From Halosimplex carlsbadense 2-9-1 (GTDB lineage: Archaea > Halobacteriota > Halobacteria > Halobacteriales > Haloarculaceae): 64,000 nucleotides of DNA. The notes below the pieces were generated by a model. The model was not told where the DNA came from and did no database searches. It saw only the letters and a program-made list of their open reading frames with translations. The DNA is taken from NCBI RefSeq assembly GCF_000337455.1, contig NZ_AOIU01000049.1, positions 37,061 to 101,060 of the forward strand. The letters are read 5' to 3'. Shown here piece by piece: positions 45,120 through 52,842 of the stretch (its first letter is position 1; every line of letters starts with the position of its first letter). Position numbers and translations under genes: made by a program.

Positions 45120-46133
45120 ATGAATACGCGAACAGACATCCGGTCCGACCAGCGTATCGATATCACGGTGGGAGTCGTAGAGATCGACGAGTGGGACCAC
45201 CATACAGTAGCCCGGAAGATAGTCCTGACAGATATCGAGGGGAATAATGTCGCGCTGACGATTTTCAACAACAATGACTGTGCGTCCTACGAGTGGGACG
45301 TGGGTCGTTGGTATCGACTCGAGGAAGCGGTGGGCGACGTTTATAACGGAGAGAAGCAACTCAAGCCCTCCTGGGATTTCAACATAGTCTCACTCGATAA
45401 GACACCCTCTGAGGCCACCGACGAGGCAATCCGGCAACTCTCAGAAGAGGAGCCAGCCGAAGCCCAAGATTCGACTAGTTCGAAGTCGGCTAATTCCCTC
45501 GGAAGAGGGAACTATCTCTTACATTACTGTCTGGGAGAGCTCCCAGAGCTCCAAGTACATAGCTACCAACTTCGGGTCCCCGGCGGAATAGACGAACAAG
45601 ATGATGGAGTCGAAAATGGTATTCTTGGCTTCACCGCCCGTGTAGCGGCCCAGTTTCGATATCAAACGCAAGGGCCGGCAACGACAAACGGCCCTCTTCG
45701 GATTTACAGTGTCAGCGAGGTGTCTAACCCCATAGAAGTGGCCGGCCATACGGTCGAGCCAGAGCATACCGGGGTAGAAACGCTAGAAGCCCGTTCATTT
45801 GATGATCGGGAGCCACTTCGAGAACTCGTCAAGCAAGATTTGAAAGCAGCACTAGCGGGTCAGTACGACGTCAAGGCGATCAACTCTATCATTGAATTTG
45901 AGCCGGAAATCCGAGCGAACAGCGGGGACTTCACAGCCTCCAGGGAATACAAGTGTCGTATCTGGATAGATCCTGATGGGACAGTCATTTGCGGAGTGGA
46001 CAGCAGCTACCATCTCCAGTCAACCTTCTCTGCGGCCGAATACGTCCGAAATGGTCAGAGATCGAGGGAGTCACCGTCGAGCACGATACAGACGTCTATG
46101 AGAACGGTGGCACTGGAACGGTTCAGGAGTTAG
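45120..46133 (+). CDS. Argonaute N-terminal half (OB-like, N/PAZ-like region), frame ends early
   Basis: The first 337-codon frame of a long prokaryotic Argonaute related to the Natronobacterium gregoryi protein (NgAgo). Residues ~9-85 are the OB-like (repA-type) domain known at the NgAgo N-terminus. The rest matches the N and PAZ-like part, for example REPLRELVKQDLKAAL and SREYKCRIWIDPDGTV. After about AAEYVRNG (position ~46052) the frame leaves the homologous sequence and runs through arginine- and serine-rich residues to TAG 46131-46133. The homologous continuation is in another frame, shifted by one missing base. The two frames together would give a protein of about 850 residues, close to NgAgo (887). 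So this is one gene broken by a frameshift or by a sequencing error. Confidence 0.75.
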   Translation: MNTRTDIRSDQRIDITVGVVEIDEWDHHTVARKIVLTDIEGNNVALTIFNNNDCASYEWDVGRWYRLEEAVGDVYNGEKQLKPSWDFNIVSLDKTPSEATDEAIRQLSEEEPAEAQDSTSSKSANSLGRGNYLLHYCLGELPELQVHSYQLRVPGGIDEQDDGVENGILGFTARVAAQFRYQTQGPATTNGPLRIYSVSEVSNPIEVAGHTVEPEHTGVETLEARSFDDREPLRELVKQDLKAALAGQYDVKAINSIIEFEPEIRANSGDFTASREYKCRIWIDPDGTVICGVDSSYHLQSTFSAAEYVRNGQRSRESPSSTIQTSMRTVALERFRS

Positions 46134-47680
46134 TCGAGACTGGTTACGAGGATTTCGTCGACGAGATGGGGTCCTCCATCGCTGAGTATCACCGGACGCG
46201 TGGATACGTCAATGAGGAGACTATACAGACGGTCGCTGCCAGTGAGCCCATCATGGCTCAGATCGACTATGGGACGATGGACGGACTCCAAGCGCTCGAG
46301 TATTGCTCTGTGGTCCCGACGCTAGACCAGTTGAAACTCCTCGACGGAGACTTCCACGGACGGTTCCAATCTGTATCTCGAAAACGGCCTAACGAACGGT
46401 TCAGCATAGCTCGGTCGTTCATCGAATCAGTCGGAACGACGCCGTCGTTAGCACTAACACCCGAGTCCCGTCCTTCCAACGTCTGTTACGACGAAATTTC
46501 GATTGACGCGAATCGGTCAAATCTACGATTCAAGAACGGGAAGACTGCATCTTATGGAGCCAAAGGACTCGACCGCCACGGAGTGTATCAGTCCCCTCCG
46601 TCATTCGATCTTCTCTTCCTCTATCCACAGCGCTACCAAGACGAGAGTAGTGACTTCGTCAGGCTTCTCCTCAAGAAGCTCCACGCCTACGGGACGAGTC
46701 CAACGAAGATCGAACGAGAGGCGTATGCGCTCGGCTCTGAATTCGACTATACCCAGGTAGCCGAACAAGCCACTGATTTCGACGGCGTCGTTGCGGTTGT
46801 ACCGGATGAGGGCTGGATAGAGAAGCAGACCGATATCGACGACCCGTACCCAGAGTTCAAACAACAGTTCGGACAGAAAAAACTCCCCTCCCAGATGGTC
46901 GCGGTCTCCAGCCTTTCTGAGGATGACTACCTAGGGAACATCGCTGCTGGACTCGTGGCAAAATGCGGTGGCATCCCGTGGCGAGTTCACGATGTTCCCG
47001 GAGATACCGACGTATTCATCGGACTCGACGTCACCTACGACGCTGAAACCGAACAGCACGTCGGTGCGAGCGCAAACGTCGTTCTCGGGGATGGCTCTAT
47101 TCTTGCATCACAGTCGACGTCGCTGCAGAACGGAGAAACATTCCAGATTGACGATATCGTCGACGTCATCAAGAATCTCCTGAACATCTACCTCGAAGAG
47201 GAAGAGGGAACACCGAACCACGTCGTCATCCATCGCGACGGCCAGTTCTATCTGGATCTCGAAGCCCTCGTAGAACGACTCGAAAAGGCCAGTGATCTTA
47301 TCCCAAAGTTCGATCTCGTCGAGATCCGAAAGAGTGGGAATCCGCGTATCGCCTCCTACACGGGCGACCGGTTCGAGAGTGCACGGAAAGGGACTGCATT
47401 TGAGTCGGAAAACGCCGATCACGCCTATCTAGCGACGACAGGGAAACCAGAACGGCTTCCCGGAACTCCACAACCGATCCGCGTCGTAAAGCGACACGGT
47501 TCGACAGACCTCTCCACGCTGACCAAGCAGGCCTATTGGCTGTCGGAAGCCCACGTTGCGTCGATCAGTCGATCGACCCGCCTCCCGATCACTACATACT
47601 ACGCGGACCGATGTGCCGAACACGCGAGGAAAGGGTATCTCCTGAACGGTGAACTTCTCAAAGGAGTCCCATATGTGTAG
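45989..47680 (+). CDS. Argonaute C-terminal half (MID-PIWI), catalytic tetrad kept
   Basis: The continuing frame of the NgAgo-like Argonaute. True homologous sequence starts near 46055 (SEIEGVTVEHDTDVY); the codons before that, from 45989, are not Argonaute-like, so no independent start is evident. The PIWI domain keeps the DEDD tetrad: FIGLDVTYD, LQNGETFQIDD (Glu finger), VVIHRDGQ and TYYADRCAEHARKGY, at the places of D663, E704, D738 and D863 in NgAgo. The C-terminus KGVPYV ends in a hydrophobic residue as Argonautes usually do. If joined to the first half, the enzyme should be a guide-directed nuclease or binder of invader DNA. The gene is 51 nt upstream of the PLD-ATPase gene, same strand. 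Confidence 0.8.
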   Translation: MRSGQQLPSPVNLLCGRIRPKWSEIEGVTVEHDTDVYENGGTGTVQELVETGYEDFVDEMGSSIAEYHRTRGYVNEETIQTVAASEPIMAQIDYGTMDGLQALEYCSVVPTLDQLKLLDGDFHGRFQSVSRKRPNERFSIARSFIESVGTTPSLALTPESRPSNVCYDEISIDANRSNLRFKNGKTASYGAKGLDRHGVYQSPPSFDLLFLYPQRYQDESSDFVRLLLKKLHAYGTSPTKIEREAYALGSEFDYTQVAEQATDFDGVVAVVPDEGWIEKQTDIDDPYPEFKQQFGQKKLPSQMVAVSSLSEDDYLGNIAAGLVAKCGGIPWRVHDVPGDTDVFIGLDVTYDAETEQHVGASANVVLGDGSILASQSTSLQNGETFQIDDIVDVIKNLLNIYLEEEEGTPNHVVIHRDGQFYLDLEALVERLEKASDLIPKFDLVEIRKSGNPRIASYTGDRFESARKGTAFESENADHAYLATTGKPERLPGTPQPIRVVKRHGSTDLSTLTKQAYWLSEAHVASISRSTRLPITTYYADRCAEHARKGYLLNGELLKGVPYV

Positions 47681-47731
47681 ACTAAGCCGCTTCATGAAAT
47701 ATCTCAACTCACCAAAACCAGATCACTACAA

Positions 47732-50098
47732 ATGACGGAATCATTTGAACTCCCTTTCGGAGGGGACGACAGCGGTCGAGTCGAATTGTTCAAGAGCTAC
47801 AATCGTTTTGCGTCGTACTTCGAGGATGCGACCAGGATGAAGGTCGTAACGTACTGCGACTCGCCGAAATTCATCCTCGAACTATTCGACCGAGTTGAGA
47901 CGCTGGAGTATCTGGAAGTCGTCGTTGGTGATATCGACGATTACCGAGAACGTCTCATCGATAAGCCAGAACTCGCGGATAGGCTTGAACAATTGAAACG
48001 CGACGGAAAGCTCGTAATCTACCTCTGTGAGAACAAAGAAGTCCACAGCAAGGTATATCTCATTGAATACGGCCCAAGCAGTGACTCTTCTCGCCGAGAA
48101 GCCGAGTCGGACACACCAGACTCGTCAACTGGGGACGAAACGGCTAATCAGCAGACGCTTGGGACAGTAGAATCGGCAGTAGAGGAGGAATACAAAGATT
48201 CGTCCGGGGAGCAGCTAGCTGAGGAATCCGAGGAGACAGAACTATCAGCGGTCCGCGAAGCCACCGCAATCATTGGTTCACCAAATCTCTCCAGCAATGC
48301 GTGGACTCGGCAAGCGAACGCAGGAGCAGTGTTCGAAACGTCGACGGCCACCGAACTCTGGTCGGACTTAGAGAACTTCTACGAGGAGCATCGGAAGTAC
48401 AACAAAAACGGTCCGTTCCTCGATGATCTAACTGAGCGTATCGCCAACACTGACGACGATCGTGAAGAGGTACTTACGCTCTATACGGAAGGCAAGGTCA
48501 AAACCCGTGACGAAGTAGGACAGCTCCACGGACGCCTCGACGAACGGGTTGAGGCAGAGGCTGATAAGGTCGATCTCGTGCTCGGGGACGATATCGACCT
48601 CAGTGAGGATGTTGAAGAAGCCGTTGAAGAACGGGCGGCCTCGATGGACGACGTCAGTCAGGGTGAAGAAGCCAAAAACGTCGAGGAATCAGTAGCCGAA
48701 CTTGACCCTGGTGACTCGGGGGATACCCGCATCAATCTCTCACTTGTAGGGCACAGCGACGAAGCGATTGAGACGTTAGCGAAGATGACTGATTTCGATG
48801 CGTCGCTCTCCGGTGACTCGTTAACAGCTACTCCGCGGGCCGTTCAGCAGTACAAACGTGACGTATTCGAGGTCCCCACGATGCGCGTTTCCCGAATCAA
48901 ATCCGACGAGCAGAACGCGACACCGAACGACGTTGAGTTCGGCGACCACCTGACGTTCCACGCTGACGGGAAGGTCTATCAAATCGGCCAGCCACTTCCA
49001 GATGATCGCGACCGAGTTGCGTCGGCTCTCCAAGGTATCCAAGATTACTTCGAAACGGTTGATAAGTACGGGAACTGCAACGATCCAGACGCCGTAAAGG
49101 CACACATGGCCGAGGCGCTCCTCTGGATGATGTGGGCTCCATTTGCTAATCGGACCGCGGCCTTCTACAGCCAGTACGGAATCGATCTCGACAAAGCACT
49201 CCCAAACTTGTACGTTTGCGGAGAATCCGACGCCGGCAAAGGGACGTTCGCCGAGTTCGCGCTATCACTCATTAGTGGCGGCCGCGTCAAACAGCCAGTA
49301 GACGCCGACGAAATAGGAAAGAGAGAGATTCGAGGAATGCGATCTGCTAACACGGCATTCCCCGTCGTCGTCGACGACATCACCAAAGACACCGTCAATC
49401 GGTTAGACACGTTCCGGAACTACTGGGGTAACTGGACCTCCGAAGCCAGCTATCCGTTATTTGCGTTCATCAGCAATGACAAGCGTCCCGACGAGTGGTT
49501 CCGGAACAGGGCGAAGATCCTCCATTTCGACGTCAACTTCGACACGAGTTACAAGGGCGAGGCGGAGGTAAATCGACTCATTGATCAAGAGAACCCCCTC
49601 TTCCTCTGGTTTACCCATGAGCTCCTCACTCGAGATCTTGAGCTGACTGACGATGACGATGCGCTCCGGGTCGCCCGTGAAGTCATGATCGACATCTACG
49701 AGTACGCCAACGAACCCGTTCCAGACTGGTTCCCACGGCGACCCGCGGACGAGGAACATGACTCCGGGAGAGACAGGTGGTACGATCTGCTCCAACGTGA
49801 GGATGTTTCTACTGAGGACCGGGGAGATACGCTGCGCGTCACCTTTCCGGAGGAGATGTCGACAGAGACTTACACCTACATGCGGGATCCTCCTACAGTT
49901 GCACGGGTAGAGAAACGTGGCCGAGACCTGTTAATCAAGTCTCCAAAGGAATTCGTTGGATGGTTGGGGACACCACCTGCCGGAGTTGATCTGCCTGATA
50001 CGGAAGCCAAGACAGACACTCAGGAAGAAATTAGCGAGGCCCCCAATGACGACGGAGAGAGCGGCTTTCTGGGAAGAGTCCGTGGGTTATTCAGTTGA
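47732..50098 (+). CDS. PLD-family nuclease fused to P-loop ATPase
   Basis: A 788-residue protein directly after Argonaute. Residues ~1-230 form one phospholipase D-type nuclease unit: VHSKVYLIE (HxK-x4-E) near residue 108 and IGSPNLSSNAW near 187. The ~75 residues between them, normally about six, are a Ser/Glu/Asp-rich insert. With a single HKD motif it would need to dimerise, as Nuc and BfiI do. A charged helical linker leads to a P-loop ATPase: CGESDAGKGTF (Walker A, near 496), FPVVVDDI (Walker B) and LFAFISND (sensor), similar to SF3/primase-type helicases of plasmids and viruses. PLD nucleases are known neighbours of prokaryotic Argonautes. The fusion with an ATPase is uncommon, and its role as an effector is inferred. 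Confidence 0.7.
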   Translation: MTESFELPFGGDDSGRVELFKSYNRFASYFEDATRMKVVTYCDSPKFILELFDRVETLEYLEVVVGDIDDYRERLIDKPELADRLEQLKRDGKLVIYLCENKEVHSKVYLIEYGPSSDSSRREAESDTPDSSTGDETANQQTLGTVESAVEEEYKDSSGEQLAEESEETELSAVREATAIIGSPNLSSNAWTRQANAGAVFETSTATELWSDLENFYEEHRKYNKNGPFLDDLTERIANTDDDREEVLTLYTEGKVKTRDEVGQLHGRLDERVEAEADKVDLVLGDDIDLSEDVEEAVEERAASMDDVSQGEEAKNVEESVAELDPGDSGDTRINLSLVGHSDEAIETLAKMTDFDASLSGDSLTATPRAVQQYKRDVFEVPTMRVSRIKSDEQNATPNDVEFGDHLTFHADGKVYQIGQPLPDDRDRVASALQGIQDYFETVDKYGNCNDPDAVKAHMAEALLWMMWAPFANRTAAFYSQYGIDLDKALPNLYVCGESDAGKGTFAEFALSLISGGRVKQPVDADEIGKREIRGMRSANTAFPVVVDDITKDTVNRLDTFRNYWGNWTSEASYPLFAFISNDKRPDEWFRNRAKILHFDVNFDTSYKGEAEVNRLIDQENPLFLWFTHELLTRDLELTDDDDALRVAREVMIDIYEYANEPVPDWFPRRPADEEHDSGRDRWYDLLQREDVSTEDRGDTLRVTFPEEMSTETYTYMRDPPTVARVEKRGRDLLIKSPKEFVGWLGTPPAGVDLPDTEAKTDTQEEISEAPNDDGESGFLGRVRGLFS

Positions 50099-50283
50099 TC
50101 TCGGTTGTGTCAGACTCAATCGAAGCCAGAGAGGAGTATTCCGTGTTACCAATCGAAATTACTCCTACTGCCGCATATTCACGTGGCAGATACTCCGGGC
50201 CTTCTGAACTCGGTTCCCTGTACCTAGATTACGGTCTCATAGAGCAAGGCTGTACCAACGATCCGCCACTGATCTGATGCCTT

Positions 50284-50658
50284 TCATAGGAATCTCCGAA
50301 TAATGCGTATAAAGATGTTACCCGTCCTTCGAAGAATACGGACGCCTTTGTATCCGCGGTTCTCGTAGTTGCGCCCGGTAGGGTGGCCGTGGGCCCGATC
50401 ATGACAGGACTGACAAACAGTCGCGAGATTCTCAAGGTGATTCCCACCACCACGATTTAGAGGGATCTGGTGGTGTGCATGAAGAACAGCGCCACCATCG
50501 CCGGCATGCGGGCCACTACGAACCCCGCAGTACTGGCACGTGTAGTTGTCCCGTTCATACACAGCCTTTCGGCGGAAATCCCAGTCAGGCGGATACTTAC
50601 CCTCGTAGGTGTCCGGGTCATCCCATCGAGCGCTCACTCCAGAGCCACGACCGAACAT
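50284..50658 (-). CDS. HNH endonuclease
   Basis: A 124-residue HNH nuclease. The zinc pair CQYCG and CQSCHDRAH frame the core HAHHQIPLNRGG with GNHLENLATVC, matching the H-N-H pattern. The N-terminus (YPPDWDFRRKAVYERDNYTC) is typical of haloarchaeal HNH proteins of the McrA-like group. It stands alone, facing the PLD-ATPase gene with a 185-nt gap that holds no clear gene. Such small HNH proteins occur in mobile elements and restriction; nothing here decides between them. Confidence 0.85.
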   Translation of the reverse strand: MFGRGSGVSARWDDPDTYEGKYPPDWDFRRKAVYERDNYTCQYCGVRSGPHAGDGGAVLHAHHQIPLNRGGGNHLENLATVCQSCHDRAHGHPTGRNYENRGYKGVRILRRTGNIFIRIIRRFL

Positions 50659-51160
50659 TACTCAGAACGCGTCTCCGCTTTTGCCGTGCCTGGCTGTACA
50701 GACTCGGCTTTCAGCTCCACGAGATGGTCTACGGCTGCGAGATACGGTTTGAGTTGTGAATAGTGGATTTTGTCTGGCCCTCGGAGTAACTTCATGACGT
50801 TCAACGATACGCCGCGATCAATTATAAATCAGCTATCGGAATCAGTGTCTCAGAAGCTTAACACGGAATTTTCCCACACATCACCCCTACATCCAAATCG
50901 GACACACCCACTATCGATGCGAAAGTCCACTCGGGGAGGATGGGAGAATCGACTGGTGGGGAATTAGGCCCTGTACGACTTCCTGAAAATCCGTGATCGG
51001 ATATCCTACGCTACGCTACACCAGTATTGTTCCTACTTGTAGCGTAGGTGGATGCTGTCCGACGCTACAGAGCCTTCACCGAACGGTTCTGAAGCAAATC
51101 ATGAGGTCAGCCATCCGTGTTATACGGATAATCCATATAGTCCGGAGCGAATTCGCGAGG
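50659..51160. other. intergenic region with inverted repeat and short acidic frame
   Basis: About 500 bp with no confident gene. It contains the 10-bp inverted repeat at 51005-51048, and a plus-strand frame from ATG 51052, four bases after that repeat, whose first ~36 codons (beginning MLSDATEPSPNG) look haloarchaeal before it runs antisense into the AAA ATPase gene. This may be the head of a truncated gene. Confidence 0.4.
51005..51048. repeat. inverted repeat CCTACGCTAC / GTAGCGTAGG
   Basis: Perfect 10-bp arms at 51005-51014 and 51039-51048 with a 24-bp spacer. The core TACGCT/AGCGTA also appears three times around the promoter of the membrane AAA ATPase gene (52719-52777), on the other side of that gene. 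It is a candidate operator or element-specific protein site. Confidence 0.6.
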
Positions 51161-52654
51161 CTACTGATATCCTCGACTCTGATCGCCGAAGTTCGGAAGA
51201 GAAGATGTCTGCGATTGGTTCGACTCGGACTCCTCAGCGAGTCTATCCCCCGAAGGAAAGTCTTCGCGAGTTATCGTCTCGGCATCCCGGGTGGCTGCGT
51301 TCCGTCGTGCCTCGAGTACGAGTTCTTCGAGTTCAGCTCCGGTGAGCCCTCTAGTTTGAGCCCCAAGAGCAGCGAGTTCCTCTCCGGACAGCGACGAGGG
51401 TACTCCAGCGAGATGGATCTCCAAGATAGCGTGTCTGGTCTCTTCATCAGGCAGGTCAATCTCGAAGTGAGTGGCGAGACGACCGGGCCGGAGGACGGCG
51501 GGATCGATATCTCCTGGTCGGTTCGTCGCCGATATGACGATTGCCTCTCGGCCCTCACGACTCAACTGTACAAGGAATTCGGAGGTCACCTTCCTGTCCT
51601 CGACGTGGGAGCTACGGTCAGAGACGTCCCGTGCGCCGAACAGGTGCTCAGCCTCGTCGAGAAAGATAACACATTGCCCGATCGAATCCGCTTCATCGAA
51701 TAGCGCCCTGATCTGCTCGCTGCTCGCGTTGATCCAGCGGCTCGTGACATCACCAGGCGAGAGCTCGAGGAAAGGAGCACTCAACTCCCCAGCGAGTGCC
51801 CGAGCAAACATCGTCTTTCCTGTGCCAGGAGGACCGTAGAACATGATGCCTCGAGCAGGTTCGATCCCGAACCGAGAGAAGCGGTCGTCGTCAGCTCCGG
51901 CCGACCGGATCGGTTCGATCACCTTGGAATGTAACTCACTCTTGATTTCGTAGTAGCCACCGATATCGGCGAATTCGGTGTTCGAGTACTGCCAATCGTA
52001 GGAATACCGATCGAGAGCGGCCGAAGAAGGCCGGTGATCCGGCGCTCCGACAGGTGATACAGACCGGTTGTGAGATGCGGTTTCGTCGAGGTGGTGATTT
52101 TCCGGAGTTCCCGTTTGGAGGGAGGGCGTAGCGGACTGATCCGACGAGTCCGTGGCGGGAAGTCCAGCGGAGACGGGGTCGGGTTCTTCGGTGTCGGTTT
52201 CTGCAAAAGCGAAGAGTGCAGACACAAGATACGCGCCGAAGAACTGACAGCCAACCGTTGCAGCAACGAAGAAGGGCCCAACGAAAGCGGGGATCTCCTC
52301 AGGGCTGGAACTGACGAGTCCCATCGATACGAGGGTGCCAAGAGCGACTACGATAGTAGACAAGACAGCCCCCACACCAATTGGAGCAAAGATGTAATGA
52401 CCGAAATAGAGCAGAATGAGCGAGCAAACGACGAAGAGGACGCCATAGATGAAGAATCCCCCCATGCCCGACAGCTCTGAATTGAATCCCTGTGGAGCCG
52501 CCCACCAGCCCCAGATAGCGACGACCGCAGTAATACCCAGAGCTTCGGTGGCCCGTCCCCAGCGACCGTACTCGTCGAGATGGACTTTCTCTTTGAAGTT
52601 TAGATACGCGTAGTCGGCGATCAGATAGAGTGCTGTGGAGGCGATTAGTGACAT
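51161..52654 (-). CDS. membrane-anchored AAA+ ATPase (CDC48/FtsH-like module)
   Basis: A 497-residue protein. The N-terminal ~165 residues hold about five transmembrane segments; a Ser/Pro-rich linker follows; then one AAA+ domain with FYGPPGTGKTMFARAL (Walker A), CVIFLDEAEHLFG (Walker B), SATNRPGDIDPAVLRPGR (second region of homology) and a lid helix GLTGAELEELVLEAR. There is no FtsH protease motif (HExxH). ATG 52654 is used, yet 17 codons directly upstream are in frame and protein-like (YETDTREDAYKKALNAL) but follow a TAG without a start codon. A TATA box at 52760-52767 implies an ~80-nt leader. It may unfold membrane or conjugation proteins. Confidence 0.8.
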   Translation of the reverse strand: MSLIASTALYLIADYAYLNFKEKVHLDEYGRWGRATEALGITAVVAIWGWWAAPQGFNSELSGMGGFFIYGVLFVVCSLILLYFGHYIFAPIGVGAVLSTIVVALGTLVSMGLVSSSPEEIPAFVGPFFVAATVGCQFFGAYLVSALFAFAETDTEEPDPVSAGLPATDSSDQSATPSLQTGTPENHHLDETASHNRSVSPVGAPDHRPSSAALDRYSYDWQYSNTEFADIGGYYEIKSELHSKVIEPIRSAGADDDRFSRFGIEPARGIMFYGPPGTGKTMFARALAGELSAPFLELSPGDVTSRWINASSEQIRALFDEADSIGQCVIFLDEAEHLFGARDVSDRSSHVEDRKVTSEFLVQLSREGREAIVISATNRPGDIDPAVLRPGRLATHFEIDLPDEETRHAILEIHLAGVPSSLSGEELAALGAQTRGLTGAELEELVLEARRNAATRDAETITREDFPSGDRLAEESESNQSQTSSLPNFGDQSRGYQ

Positions 52655-52718
52655 GAGGGCGTTGAGGGCTTTCTTGTAGGCGTCTTCTCGGGTGTCGGTC
52701 TCGTACTACAACGCACCG

Positions 52719-52777
52719 AGCGTAGAGATTCGTGTGATGTTCAGTCTACGCTGTGTTGATATTTAAACTCGCGTAGA
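52719..52777. promoter_or_regulatory. AAA ATPase promoter with three GCGTAGA repeats
   Basis: On the minus strand, TATA box TTTAAATA (52760-52767) is flanked by copies of the motif GCGTAGA: 52771-52777, 52745-52752 (inverted, TCTACGCT) and 52719-52726 (AGCGTAGA). The last two form an 8-bp inverted repeat with an 18-bp spacer downstream of the expected transcription start, so they could be operators or a leader hairpin. Confidence 0.55.
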
Positions 52778-52842
52778 GAGGTGTGTACTGGCCGATATCA
52801 GGGATATTCCTGTGATGTGAGGCTCCGTTGCCCGTTGGGGCG

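Noticed and set aside
46040..46070. Programmed -1 frameshift joining the two Argonaute halves.
   Set aside because: No X-XXY-YYZ slippery heptamer or clear downstream stem-loop was seen at the point where homology changes frame.
50095..50277. 60-codon plus-strand frame overlapping the end of the PLD-ATPase gene.
   Set aside because: TTG start, no family, no promoter; too little evidence to call a gene.
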